Shown one piece after another: positions 32,301 through 44,400 of a stretch of DNA of 64,000 nt. Position numbers and translations under genes: made by a program. Position 1 is the first letter of the stretch. The number at the start of each line of letters is the position of its first letter. Source of the stretch: Puccinia triticina (taxonomy: Eukaryota; Basidiomycota; Pucciniomycetes; Pucciniales; Pucciniaceae); contig NC_070561.1 in assembly GCF_026914185.1 (NCBI RefSeq), positions 7,006,001-7,070,000 of the forward strand, written 5' to 3'. Under the pieces are notes generated by a model. It was not told the origin of the DNA. It ran no database searches and was given only the letters and a program-made list of their open reading frames with translations.

Positions 32301-35300
32301 TCAGAACTAGATGAAGAAGAAGAGAATCATAGAACCAATCACATGATTCTTGCCATGGACAATGGAAATGGTGCCAATTATGATCCCTTAGTTGATTTTG
32401 ACTTTGGAACACATGCTGTAGAGTGTGAGATAAACCAAGACTTCTCCATTGCTGAAATTCAAGCTGAAACTCATCAACCTCAGACCTGGGACAAATCCTG
32501 CCAGTCTTCCCACATAGAAGATGCTAGACTAATGAAATGCAAGCCTGATAGAGGAAAAGCTCATCTTACTGGAAAAGCAAATCTTACTACTGTCCTCATT
32601 GAATCCAGAGAACAATCATGTCTTCTTGATAGTGGAGCTTCTTGCTCAATCATCAGCAACAAATTGCTAGATTCTATATTACCAGAATGGGAAAACAAGC
32701 TCATGCCAATTAACCATGCTAAATTCCACAGCTGTAGTGACCAATTACAGCCAATGGGCATAATAGAAATGGCTTTGATTTTTCCTCACACTAAAGGTTC
32801 TATTAGAATTCTAACAGAATTTGTAGTCATGAAAAATGCAAGAATTAACTATCTTATCCTTGGAAATGATTACATGTCTCTTTATGGCTTTGACATCACA
32901 AACAGCAAAGAGAGATTCTTTACCATTGGAAATGAGAACAAGAGGAAGAAATTCAGCTTTAAGTCTCATCATCTGGAGAAAATGAGCCCTTCTAATGAAA
33001 TTTCTGCTGTAAAGAAGTCCCATCCTCAACTGCAGAAATTTATTACAGAAGAACTCTGTGAAGCCAAATTCAGTGATAATTTGACTATTGAGCAAAAGGA
33101 GAAACTGTTTGAGGTCCTCTACAATAACAACCTTGCCTTCTCCAACACCAATCAGCCCCTTGGTGCCATTAAGGGTCATGAAGTTCATATCAAGTTGACA
33201 ACTGAGAGACCTTACCCTCCTCTCCTCAGAAGACCTCCTTATCCTGCCAGCCCCAAAAGCAGAGAAGCTCTTGAGCAACACATTGAAGAGCTAGTAAAAC
33301 TGAATGTTCTAAGGAAAGTTGGTCATAATGAAGTAGTTGAGATCACTACTCCTGTGATCATTGCCTGGCACAATGGAAAGTCCAGAATGGTAGGAGACTT
33401 CAGAGCTTTGAATTCCTACACTGCTTCAGACAGGTATCCCATTCCTAAGATCAGTGAGACTCTGAACAATCTGGCTAAAGCTAAGTACCTGACTAGCATG
33501 GATGTACTCAAAGGTTTTCACCAGAATGTCATTGCAGAAGATTCCAGACATCTACTCAGGATTATTATGCACAAAGGAATCTATGAGTACCTGAGAATGC
33601 CCTTTGGGATCAAGAATGCCCCCTCTCATTTCCAGAGAATGATGGACATTGAATTCAGAAAGGAAATTGATGAGAAGTGGGCCATTATCTACATTGATGA
33701 TATCATCATTATGTCCAACACTTGGGAGGAACACCTCAATAGGATAGACAGGATCCTGAAAGTTGTTATTAACATGAACATGAAAATCTCCTTGAAGAAG
33801 TGTAACTTTGGATTCGATCAGATCAAAGCTCTAGGTCATCTTGTGTCTGGTATTGCCATAGGAATAGACCAGAATAAAGTAGCTGCTGTTCTCCAAAAGC
33901 CTGTGCCTAGTAATAGGAAAGAAATGCAATCATTTCTTGGTTTTGCTGGCTACTACCGACAACACATTGAGAAGTTTGCAGAGATAGCAAAACCTCTGAC
34001 TGAACTGACAAGGATTGATGTCATATATGAGATGACTCATCATAGAATAGTAGCCTACAACTTGTTAAAAGAGAAACTGACCACAGCTCCATTGCTACTG
34101 TTTCCTGACTGGGCCCATCCCTTCACACTATATGTAGATGCTAGCATGACTGGTCTAGGTGCTGCTTTACATCAAGTCCAAGTCTTTAATGGAGTGAGAA
34201 AAGAAGGACCCATTGTTTTCATATCCAGACAACTGAAGGACAGTGAAACAAGATATGGTGCTAGTCAACTTGAATGCTTATGTCTGGTCTGGGCCCTGGA
34301 AAAACTCCATTACTACTTAGATGGCAGTGTCTTTCATGTTGTAACAGACTGCACAGCTTTGAGATCACTGCTGAACATGAAGACTCCCAATAGACATATG
34401 CTCAGGTGGCAGATTGCTATTCAGGAATACAGAGGCAATATGACCATAATCCACAGAGATGGGAATATTCACAAGAATGCTGATGGACTGAGCAGATGGG
34501 CTTTGCCAAATGATCCTAGTAACCCTGCTTATGACCCAGAAGACAAGGATGATGATAGATTCCCCATCATGGGCATACATGTTTCCACTTTCAAGAATGA
34601 GTTCTTTGACTCAGTGAGAGAAGGCTACAAGCAAGACAAGAACACTACCATATTATCTGAACTTTTGTTGAAAGATGCTAAAGATGCCCAGCTGAAAAAT
34701 TCCTTGCAAGATCCTTGGAGAAAGCTATATGATGAAGGAAGGTTCTCTATATTTGATGGCCTCATCTACTTCAGAGAGAAACACAACTCTGTCCTAGTCC
34801 TAGCTGACAAAGAAAGTATCAACACCATCTTGCATGAATGCCATGACAGTGTCTACTCAGGTCATTTTTCTGAAGACAGGACTTTAGAAAAAGTAGCTGA
34901 TACTGCTTGGTGGGCTAACTGGAAACAAGACACTGGTGAATACTGCTCTTCCTGTGATAGATGCCAGAAAGCAAATAAAGCCACAGGCAAAAGATTTGGA
35001 CTGCTCATGAAAATTGAAGAACCTTCAAAACCATGGGATGTTATTAACATGGATTGGGTAACTTCTTTGTCCCCTGGAGGAGCAGCTAGTTTCAATGCTT
35101 GTCTGGTAATAGTGGACAGATACTCTAAGACCCCTATATTTGTACCCTGCTTCAAGGATGACTCTGCTATGGACACTGCCATACTGTTTTGGAACAGAGT
35201 AATGCCTAGGACTGGCATCCCCAGAATCATCATCTCTGATAGAGACCCTAAGTTCACATCTGAATTCTGGACTGGTTTACATAGTATGCTGGGAACAAAA

Positions 35301-36164
35301 CTCTCCTTCTCCACTGCTTACCACCCTCAGACTGATGGATTAGCTGAGAGGATGATTCAAACACTTGAAGATATGATCAGGAGGTTTTGTGCATATGGTC
35401 TAGAATTCAAAGACAATGATGGTTACACTCATGATTGGGTTTCACTTCTACCAATCCTTGAGTTAGCTTACTGCACCAGCATACATTCAACCACTGGAAA
35501 ACCTCCTGCCATCCTGGAAAAAGGCTGGATCCCAAACCTTCCCAGAAATTTCTTGAAGCAAGACTCTGTAGACATTCATCCTACTGCTCTTGCTTATGGA
35601 AAGATCTTTGAGAAAGCCAGAAAACATGCTGAGCAATGCATAACAGAAGCTACATCCTACAACAAAGAAAGATGGGACAAGAGTCACAAAGAACCATCTT
35701 TTAAAGTTGGTGATAAAGTCCTAATATCCACAGCAAACTTCAACAACCTGTCTGGCCCTTAGAAGATGAGAGACTCCTTCACTGGACCATTCCTTGTGAA
35801 AGCTTTACATGGGAAGAATGCTGTAGAAGTGATACTGACTGAAGAGTTTAGCAGGAAACATCCCACATTTCCTGTCAGCTTGGTGAAACCATACAAGGAC
35901 CCCAATCCAGACAAGTTCCCTTTGAGACAAAAAGTCAAAGTTGTCATTCCCCCTATGGATAAAACCCCTCAGAGTAAAGTCATACAAAAGATTCTCAGAG
36001 ACAAGAGATTGAGAGTGGAAAACAGAGATGTTATGATGTACTTAGCTAGATACAAAGGTATGAGTGCTGATCATGATGAATGGCTCCTTGAGAAAGACAT
36101 CCCAGACTCTGCTATCCTTCTCAGGAAATTCAGAAGTGACAAGAGGTCTAACCCTGTGGTTTAA
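29382..36164 (+). pseudogene. Gypsy Gag-Pol polyprotein, one in-frame TAG
   Basis: A single frame of 2260 codons interrupted by TAG at codon 2127 (35760-35762). Order: low-complexity N-terminus (1-400, overlapping the +1 ORF), helical region, capsid-like domain (about 700-880), CCHC zinc knuckle [14 protein letters not shown] (927-940), retropepsin DSGAS (from 1083), RT with YIDD (1437-1440), RNase H (first Asp about 1586), integrase His/Cys finger (about 1818-1860) and D1891, D1953, E1989 (a D,D-35-E spacing), then a chromodomain-like end (MMYLARYKGM...DEWLLEKDI). The domain order RT-RNase H-integrase is that of Ty3/Gypsy; the chromodomain would direct insertion to modified chromatin. The stop replaces a Lys codon present in the minus-strand copy. 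Gag and Pol share one frame. Confidence 0.92.
29401..30606 (+). CDS. Overprinted +1-frame ORF overlapping Gag (401 aa)
   Basis: ATG in a good context (AGAAATGG) 19 nt after the Gag ATG; open for 401 codons to TAG. The product is Pro/Gln-rich with conserved blocks [43 protein letters not shown] and RGSGRNW, and an Arg/Gly-rich C-terminus suggestive of RNA binding. The minus-strand copy has the same ORF (391 aa) with the same blocks. Over the block around QDWIPRE I count by eye about 30 of 47 identical residues in this frame versus about 20 of 48 in the Gag frame. It could be reached by leaky scanning past the Gag ATG or, more attractively, by splicing that removes that ATG. I know no named family. 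Confidence 0.6.
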   Translation: MAETSPKSSATGTALAQPPKNGFEGLEAALPPLQEDFLKLPEEEPLPPDTGIPPALYQPRETSIALASSRSTPVPRPVDREQIDLTVNPPQTSQPPSQPINPEGMRPTAPSNLALLPYTQSPRREASSGPMDLIPEEEELSSLISMFNEQFDLFVRAREAQNILTMRRLLSQASMTQEMIIDLVGRNDGIRLCQDWIPREELNNLEISLTRQNNGNGPPNSTALQIRAPSQLAMIPHASQQPLLVTPTPEPMGFQHRALAQEFQAPILPNLPESRPQTQPQMRPENQNYQGTPLPPPQPPQTLQARQPPASIPREVVQLFRPSPHLQTGGYNPPHYPQMPQEFAGHNPPPPQNNWRGSGRNWRRPQDNTQRVLEIGEYLMRATRGVRRGYGRGRARGRGPY

Positions 36165-36189
36165 TTTCTTACAGAAACCCAACCCTTTT

Positions 36190-36201
36190 GGTGGTAGGGA
36201 A
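36190..36201 (+). other. Polypurine tract, Gypsy copy A
   Basis: GGTGGTAGGGAA immediately precedes the 3' LTR. The same sequence precedes the shared LTR at 27649 and, inverted, the minus-strand LTR ending at 41439. Confidence 0.7.
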
Positions 36202-37169
36202 TGTCAGCCTTAGAGTCATCACAGCTGACCTAAAAGCTGCCTGTTCTACCTTTGTTACATATAAATTACTTTATATCTTTTTCATCTTAAGAGATATCCC
36301 TGTTTTGACTTCATATTCTGTTTCCTCATGCAATTTTAACCCTAGTTACAACTTACCAATTCATTGTAACTATACTCCTTCCCTGAGTTACTGAGTTGTA
36401 GCGCCCTTGCGCAGTTGTGACGTGTCAGCGCTACTAGGCGCGCCAAACCACATGTACATATGTAAATTACATAAGCAAACTGTGAAAATTTTCGTAGTCA
36501 GGATCCCCCTTGCCTGAGGCGGATCCACAGACTTCAGCACACCAGAACCACCACCCAGATAACTCCAGGATCACCACCAAAGAGCCTACTATACTCCCAG
36601 TATACCTACCGTCACAGGCGCCTAGGATATTGACAGTAAGTAACCTCTTTCACTGAACCTTGTTTATCTCAGAGGTACAACTCTGTGTCTTGCTGGATCT
36701 GCCTTTTCTTCTTGCTTTGCTTTCTCCTTGATCACAGGGCTGTCCCTCCATATCTATAGGCCTTTGCCTCCATCTTGATCACAGGGCTGTCCCTTCTTAT
36801 CATCAGGCCTTTGCCTCAAAATCTAGGTTCAGGGCTGTCCCTCAGGTTTCCCATTAAGAACCTTGACTGTCCAGAGAGAAGTCTAAAAAACTGTGGCTGG
36901 ATTAAGACTTATCTAATCCAGATACCCTCCTGAGAGGAAGCTGTAGCACTTCTTGCACAGATTAGCAGCACTCTTCTGAAGAGTAGCATTGCCAGTGGAC
37001 GTGCATTCCCACTAGAATAACCTAGTACTTCTCTTCCTTCTTATCCTGCTTGGTTTCTCTCTCTCTTTCTCTTTTTCTATTATAGTTGTAATTTCTTTAT
37101 CCCAAGAAATCCAACTATTGCCCCCCCATTTCTTGTGTCCTGCTGTTACTATAGAGACTCAGGCTCACA
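36202..37169 (+). mobile_element. 3' LTR of Gypsy copy A
   Basis: Identical to 27649-28616 at offset 8553 apart from T37147 (C in the left LTR), as far as I compared. It is followed directly by a reverse-oriented, end-truncated LTR of the same family. Confidence 0.9.
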
Positions 37170-38143
37170 CAAGAAAATGGGGGGCAATATTTGGATTTCT
37201 TTGGATAAAGAAAATACAAATATAAGAGAGAGAGAGAAACTGAGCAGATTCAAGATAAGCAGATATTCAAGGTTATTATGGTGGGAATGCACGTCCACTG
37301 GCCATGCTATCTCTTCAGAAGAGTGCTGCCAAGCTGTGCTAGAGAGTGCTACAGCCTCCTCTCACCAAAGAAACGTGGAGGGCTTCTGGATTAGACAAGT
37401 TTAATCCAGCCACAATTTTTTAGCTTCCTCCTTCTGGATAGTCAGGGTTCTTTAAAGGGAAACCTATGTGGTTTGTTTCTTGCAAAAACCACAGAAAAGG
37501 AATGCAGATATGAAGGGACAGCCCTGTGATCAAGAAGAGGCAAAGGCCAGCAGATATGGAGGGACAGCCCTGTGATCAAGAAGAGGCAAAGGCCAGCAGA
37601 AAAGAGCAGATCAAGCAAGACACAGAGTTGTACCTCTGAGATAAGCAATGTTCAGTGAAAGAGGTTACTTACTGTCAATATCCTAGGCGCCTGTGACGGT
37701 AGGTATACTGGGAGTGTTGTAAACTCCTTGGTGGTGATCCTGGGGTTATCTGGGGTGTGGTTCTGGTGTGCTGAAGTCTGTGGATCCGCCTCAGGCAAGG
37801 GGGATCCTGACTACGAAAATTTTCACAGTTTGCTTACATAATTACACATGTACAAGTGGTTGGCGCGCCTGGTAGCGCTGCCACGTCACAGCTGCGCATG
37901 CGCGCCATAACTCTCATTGAGTCGCAGGACTCAATTGTAATTCATTGAGTCGCGGGACTCAATCGCCTGGTAGCGCTGCCACATCACAACTGCGCATGCG
38001 CACCATAACTCTCATTGAGTCGCTGGACTCAATTGTAATTCATTGAGTTGCGGGACTTAATTGTAATTCATTGAGTTGCAGGACTCAATTGTAATTCATT
38101 GAGTCGCGGGACCCAATTGGAGGAACTGACTCTAAGCCTGACA
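37170..38143 (-). mobile_element. Reverse family-G LTR fragment with internal tandem repeats
   Basis: It reads as a family-G LTR on the minus strand (ends CTAAGCCTGACA on plus) but lacks about 30 bases at its left end; the join CTCACA|CAAGAAAATGG uses the shared bases CACAAG. Between 37915 and 38118 the normal LTR sequence is replaced by about six copies of ATTGAGTCGCGGGACTCAAT separated by TGTAATTC, with a second copy of GGTAGCGCTGCCAC...CTGCGCATGCGC. The repeats are themselves palindromic (TTGAGTC...GACTCAA). Confidence 0.75.
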
Positions 38144-38231
38144 CAAGAACTAGATCAGCCAAGGCCATTCCATTAGATCAGCCAGGGCCAATCCTTTTTA
38201 TCAGTCAAGGACACTGCCAGCGTAATTGGCC

Positions 38232-38407
38232 GGGTTGAGGTTATCCCAGTTAAACTGGGATGCACTCAACCAATTTAAACTTGGGCAATCTCAACTGATG
38301 AAATATAAATCCAAGGTACCACCCTTGGGTTTATATTAAATTGGTTGAGATCAACCAAGTTTAAATTGGTTGAGTGCATCCCAGTTAAACTGGGATGACT
38401 TCAACCC
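38232..38407. repeat. Palindrome with 53-bp arms
   Basis: Arms 38232-38284 and 38355-38407 are inverted copies with two mismatches noted near the outer ends. Each arm contains its own smaller palindrome, ATCCCAGTTAAACTGGGAT. The 70-bp loop contains TATAAATCC and GGTTTATA. A small foldback element or MITE is likely. Confidence 0.75.
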
Positions 38408-38432
38408 AACCAAATATGCTGGCAGTGGGACC

Positions 38433-38833
38433 TTCTATCAGATCAGCCAAGGCCGTTCCATCAGATCGGCCAAGGCCTTTCCGTTGGATCAGCCAAGGCT
38501 GTTCCGTTGGATCAGCCAAGGCTGTTCCGTTGGATCAGCCAAGGCTGTTCCGTTGGATCAGCCAAGGCTGTTCCGTTGGATCAGCCAAGGCTGTTCCGTT
38601 GGATCAGCCAAGGCTGTTCCGTTGGATCAGCCAAGGCTGTTCCGTCGGATCAGCCAAGGCCGTTCTGTTGGATCAGCCAAGGCCGTTCCGTCGGATCAGC
38701 CAAGGCCGTTCCGTTGGATCAGCCAAGGCCGTTCCGTTGGATCAGCCAAGGCCATTCCGTTGGATCAGCCAAGGCCGTTCCGTCGGATCAGCCACGGCCG
38801 TTCCGTTGGATTAGCCAAGGCCGTTCCGTGAAT
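38433..38833. repeat. 23-bp minisatellite (TTCCGTTGGATCAGCCAAGGC-type)
   Basis: About 17 copies of a 23-base unit, differing mainly at C/T (GGCTG/GGCCG, GTTGG/GTCGG) positions. Because 23 is not a multiple of three and the unit has no stop in any forward frame, all three forward frames stay open and repeat every 23 residues. Two related units occur earlier, at about 38150-38195. Confidence 0.9.
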
Positions 38834-38837
38834 CATC

Positions 38838-39245
38838 TCGACGACCAGTTTGTACTGGTCATTGAGCATCTTAAGTCCTCTTGCTGACCGGTTTGTACCG
38901 GGCATCGGGAGGGGATCTTGAGTTATCGCGGTCATTGAGAAGCTTGTGTCATCTTGATGGCCAGTTTGTACTGGTCATCAAGCAACTTGAGTCCTCGAGA
39001 TGACGGGTCACATCAAGAGGGTTTGAGTCCTCATTCTTGATGACCAGTTTGTACTGGTCATCAAGAACGACCGTCCAGACTGGTCATTGAGGAGCTTGAG
39101 TTCTCTCGATGACCGGTCTGGCCGGTCATCAAGAAGCTTGATTCATCTCGATGACCAGTACAAACACTGGTCATTGAGCACCTTGAGTCCTTGAGATGAC
39201 CGGTAAGACCGGTCATCAAGAGGGTTTGAGTCCTCCCAATGACCG
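38838..39245. repeat. Second GATGACCGGT / GACCAGTTTGTACTGGTC palindrome array
   Basis: About eight palindromes such as GATGACCAGTTTGTACTGGT followed by CATCAAG, with linkers ending CTTGAGTCCTC. The core and linker style match the array at 1245-2607. It directly follows the 23-bp minisatellite and precedes the DIRS-like element. Confidence 0.8.
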
Positions 39246-39689
39246 TGTGGTGGCAAGATGGCAAGAAAAAAAGTCCCGGGGGTTCAGTTCTGTTCGGGGC
39301 TAAGGTAAGATGGTATTGTTTCTTTGTTTCGGACTCGTTTTTCCTGATTTCTAGACGGTGACCGGACCCGCAGGGGGAGGTCACCCAGGTCCAAGCACGC
39401 GAATGAGGACACCTGGACCGGACCAAACGAGTCAGAACCCGCTGAGGAGCAATTAGGATTAAGACCGAGCTCGTGCGCACACCACAAGTCCCCTCATAAT
39501 CCATCCCCCTGACTCCTCCTGCCCTTCCGGTGTTTCTCAGCCGTCTTCTCTCTCCGCTGTCTCTCCATCATAGTTCGTGGCCTCGGTCTCTCCATCACAG
39601 CTCACCACGCCGCGACTACAATTTTTCAAATACAAATTTTCAAGCACGGCCATAGTTAAACCACTCTAATCAATTTGATACTTTTGATC
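39246..39689. other. Upstream region of the DIRS-like element
   Basis: No ORF of interest. It contains a pyrimidine-rich stretch (39520-39600) before the ATG at 39690, as is common upstream of fungal genes. I could not match it to the 3' end of the element, so terminal repeats remain unidentified. Confidence 0.35.
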
Positions 39690-40604
39690 ATGGTTGAAGA
39701 GATGGTGAAGCGAGCTAATACAAGATTGAAAAAGGCTGCGGCAACAAAGATCACTCAAGATCCAGTTCGAGAAGGACCGATGAATAAGGAGACCGTTGGA
39801 GCAGATGCACAAGACGTACAGAACTTAAGTTGTTAGTTCCTGTAGAGATTGGATTTTTTTTGATGATGCAACCTAAGTGGATGGTTAGCTAACCTTATCT
39901 TGGTGAACAGCGACCGCTGGTGAGGAAAATCGGGAAGGTCAAAGAGACCGCGCGAATAGAGAATGGGAAGTGATGCACGAATCCAACAGTGATGACAGCT
40001 TCAAAGGTTAGCATCAATGCCCTCAAAGTTGCTGAGTGGCTATTGGATCAATCGATCTCAAAGTTGATGAGATACGATTATAAATTTAACTCATGATTAT
40101 ATATCATTTCATTCCATTGGATAGAAATACCTAATCCGATGAAGCATAGCGCCCAAGGTCAGGACATAGCGTCCAAATATAAGGCCATCTTATCAGTCGT
40201 ACCGCGTATTGTCGAACCAGGAGATCAGTTACATGTAACTAAATCATCCACCACCAATGAGGGGTCGGCAGAAATCGTCGAATCGTCGGCAGCAGTCGTC
40301 AGATCTTCCGCCACCAATGAAGGATCGGAAGTGATTGCTCCGGTTACAACCTCTACGCTCGTCGCCGTGAAGTCTGACAGGGAGCTCATCTGGGATAAAG
40401 CTATGTTAGCTTTAGAAACAGGGGATAAGGCATCGGCCGATTTCTATTTACGAGTCTATAGGAAGATGGAAGTCAACACGTCTTTGTCGATCCCAGATAA
40501 ACCGGATATCCTCAGATCCACGTCTAGCAATGCGATTAATCCAGGCGTTAACGTAGTCAAGAGGTCGGCAGATAAAACAACAATCGTGTTTGTCAAAGGG
40601 TCCC

Positions 40605-41439
40605 TGTGAGCCTGTGTCTCTTGTGTGACCACAGGACACAAGGAAAATGGGGGGATTCTGGTTGGATTTCTTGGGATAAAGAAATACAAACAGAGAGAGA
40701 AGAAAGAAAGAGAAGATCAGGCCTAGACTTTAAGTCTTAATTAATTGATCTGGGCTATTCTCAACCTGGAAAAGTTGGATGCCAGCTGTGCAAGGCCAAG
40801 AAAGAGTGCAACAGCCTCCACTCACAACAAGGAAACGTTGGTGGGATTCAGAAGTAGGGTTACTACTCTGCTCTGGGTTTGTAGGTCTTAACCAGAGATA
40901 ACCTTTTGATCTTTTAAGATTGAAAGATTTGAAGAAAAGAAGAAACAATCAAGAGCAACAGAGTTTCACTCTGGATAAGCAAGGTTCAGAGAAAGAGTTT
41001 ACTTACTGTCAATATCCTAGGCGCCTGTGACGGTAGGTATACTGGGAGTGTGGTAATCTCTTTGGTGGTGATCCTGGGTTATCTGGGGTGTGGTTCTGGT
41101 GTGCTGAAGTCTGTAGATCCTCCTCAGGCAAGGGGGATCCTGACTTCAAAAATTTTCACAGTTTGCTTATGTAATTACATATGTACATGTGGTTTGGCGC
41201 GCCTGGTAGCGCTGACACGTCACAACTGCGCATGCGCGCCACAACTCAAGAACTCAGGGAAGGAGTATAATTACAAAGAATTGTTAAGTTGTAACTAGGG
41301 TTAAAATTGCATGAGGAAACAGAAAATGAAGTCAAAACAATGATATCTCTTAAGATGAAAAAGATATGAAGTAATTTCATATGTAATAAGTAGAAAAGAG
41401 GCAGACTTTAGGTCAGCTGTGTTGACTCTAAGGCTGACA
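40605..41439 (-). mobile_element. 3' LTR of Gypsy copy B
   Basis: 835 bp, TGTGAGCCTG...AAGGCTGACA on the plus strand. The inverted polypurine tract TTCCCTACCACC follows at 41440, confirming orientation. Confidence 0.9.
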
Positions 41440-41475
41440 TTCCCTACCACCAAAAGGTTGGATTTCTGTATGAAA

Positions 41476-44400
41476 TTAAACCATAGGGGCAGACCTCTTC
41501 TCACTTCTGAACTTCCTTAGGAGGATAGCAGAGTCTGGAATGTCTTTCTCAAGGAGCCATTCATCATGATCAGCACTCAAGCCTTTGTATCTAGCTAAGT
41601 ACATCATCACATCTCTGTTCTCCACTCTCAATCTTTTTTCTCTGAGGATCTTCTGTATCACTTTATTCTGAGGGTTCTTATCCATGGGGGGAATGACAAC
41701 TTTAACCTTCTGTCTCAGGGGGAACTTGTCTGGGTTGGGGTCTCTGTAAGGTTTCACTAAGCTGACAGGGAATGTAGGATGCTTCCTGCTGAATTCTTCA
41801 GTCAGTATCACTTCTACAGCATTCTTTCCATGTAAAGCTTTCACTAGGAATGGTCCAGCAAAGGAGTCTCTCATCTTCTTGGGGCCAGATAAGTTGTTGA
41901 AGTTTGCTGTGGATATCAGGACTTTATCACCAACTTTAAAGGATGGTTCTTGATGAGTCTTGTCCCATCTTTCTTTGTTATAAGATGTAGCTTCTGTTAT
42001 GCATTGCTCAGCATGTTTTCTAGCTTTCTCAAAGATTTTTCCATAGGCAAGAGCAGTAGGATGAATATCTACAGAGTCTTGTTTCAAGAAATTCCTGGGA
42101 AGGTTTGGCATCCAGCCTTTCTCCAGGATGGCAGGAGTTTTTCCAGTGGTTGAGTGTACATATACTGGTGCAGTAGGCTAGCTCAAGAATTGGTAAAAGT
42201 GAGACCCAGTCATGGGTGTACCCATCATTGTCTTTGAATTCTAGTCCATAGGCACAAAATCTCCTGATCATATCTTCAAGTGTTTGGATCATTCTTTCAG
42301 CTAGACCATCAGTCTGGGGGTGGTAAGCAGTAGAGAAGGAGAGTTTTGTTCCTAGCATACTATGCAAGCCAGTCCAGAATTCAGATGTGAATTTTGGATC
42401 TCTGTCAGAGATGATAATTCTTGGGATACCAGTTCTAGGCATCACTCTGTTCCAAAACAGTATGGCAGTATCCATTGCAGAGTCATCCTTGAAGCAGGGC
42501 ACAAATATTGGAGTCTTGGAGTATCTGTCTACTATTACCAGACAAGCATTGAAACTAGCAGCTCCTCCAGGAGATAAGGAAGTTACCCAATCCATATTGA
42601 TCACATCCCATGGCTTAGAAGGTTCTTCAATTTTCATGAGCAGTCCAAATCTCTTGCCTGTGGCTTTATTTGCTTTCTGGCACCTATCACAGGAAGAGCA
42701 GTATTCACCAGTGTCTTGTCTCCAATTAGCCCACCAGGCAGTGTCTGCTACTTTCTCTAAAGTCCTGTCTTCAGAAAGGTGACCAGAGTAGACACTGTCA
42801 TGGCATTCATGCAAGATGGTGTTAATGCTGTTTCTGTCAGCTAGAACCAGCACAGAATTGTGTTTTTCTCTGAAGTAGATGAGGCCATCAAATAGAGAAA
42901 ATCTTCCTTCATCATATAGCTTTCTCCAAGGTTCCTGTAGAGAGTTTTTCAGCTGGGAATCCTTGGCATCCTTCAGCAAAAGCTCAGACAAGATAGTAGC
43001 GTTCTTATCTTGTTGGTAACCTTCTCTTACTGAGTCAAAGAATTCATTCTTGAAGGTAGAGACATGTATGCCCATGATGGGGAATCTATCTTCATCTTTA
43101 TCTTCTGGGTCATAAGCAGGGTTACTTGGATCATTTGGTAAAGCCCATCTGCTAAGTCCATCAGCATTCTTGTGAATATTCCCATCTCTGTGGATGATGG
43201 TCATATTGCCTCTGTATTCCTGAATGGCAATCTGCCACCTGAGCATATGTCTGTTGGGAGTTTTCATGTTCAGAAGAGATCTCAAAGCTGTGCAGTCTGT
43301 TACAACATGAAAGACACTGCCATCCAAGTAGTAATGGAGTTTTTCCAGGGCCCAAACCAGGCATAAGCATTCAAGTTGACTAGCACCATATCTTGTTTCA
43401 CTGTCCTTCAGTTGTCTGGATATGAAGACAATGGGCCCTTCTTTTCTCACTCCATTAATGACTTGGACTTGATGTAAAGCAGCACCTAGACCAGTCATAC
43501 TAGCATCTACATATAGTGTGAAGGGATGGGCCCAGTCTGGGAATAGTAGCAAAGGTGCTGTGGTCAGTTTCTCCTTCAACAAGTTGTATGCCACTATCCT
43601 ATGATGAGTCATCTCATATATGATATCTATCCTTGTGAGCTCAGTAAGAGGCTTTGCTATCTCAGCAAATTTCTCAATGTGCTGTCTGTAGTAACCAGCA
43701 AAACCAAGGAAAGATTGCATTTCTTTCCTGCTACTAGGCACAGGCTTTTGGAGGACAGCAGCTACTTTGTTCTGATCTATTCCTATAGCAATTCCAGAAA
43801 CAAGATGGCCTAGAGCTTTGATCTGGTCAAATCCAAAGTTACACTTCTTCAAGGAGATCTTCATGTTCATATTGATGACAACTTTAAGTATCCTGTCTAT
43901 CCTAGTAAGGTGTTCCTCCCAAGTATTGGACATAATGATAATGTCATCAATATAGATAATGACCCATTTCTCATCAATTTCCTTTCTGAATTCAATGTCC
44001 ATCATCCTCTGGAAATGAGATGGGGCATTCTTGATTCCAAAGGGCATCCTCAGGTATTCATAGATTCCTTTGTGCATAATAATCCTGAGCAGGTGTCTGG
44101 AATCTTCTGCAATGACATTCTGATGAAAACCTTTAAGCACATCCATGCTGGTCAGAAATTTGGCTTTGGCCAGGTTGTTCAGAGTTTCACTGATTTTTGG
44201 AATGGGATATCTGTCTGAAGCAGTGTAGGAGTTTAAGGCTCTGAAATCTCCTACCATTCTGGACTTCCCATTGTGCCAGGCAATGATAACAGGAGTGGTA
44301 ATCTCAACTACTTCATTATGGCCAACTTTCCTTAGAACATTCAGCTTTACTAGCTCTTCAATATGTTGCTCAAGAGCTTCTCTGCTTTTGGGGCTGGCAG

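Larger units (their letters stand above)
27649..37169 (+). mobile_element. Complete Ty3/Gypsy chromovirus-type element (family G, copy A)
   Basis: LTR 27649-28616, internal region 28617-36201, LTR 36202-37169. The two 968-bp LTRs differ at one site that I noticed (C28594/T37147), so the insertion is recent. The left LTR is preceded by a further 3' internal fragment, giving a tandem partial-LTR-body-LTR array that unequal recombination between LTRs of adjacent copies could produce. There is no TSD at the outer ends. Confidence 0.9.

Noticed and set aside
38370..38887. Three overlapping ORFs of 126-153 codons
   Set aside because: They are the three frames of the 23-bp minisatellite; the protein repeat of 23 residues follows from the DNA unit length.
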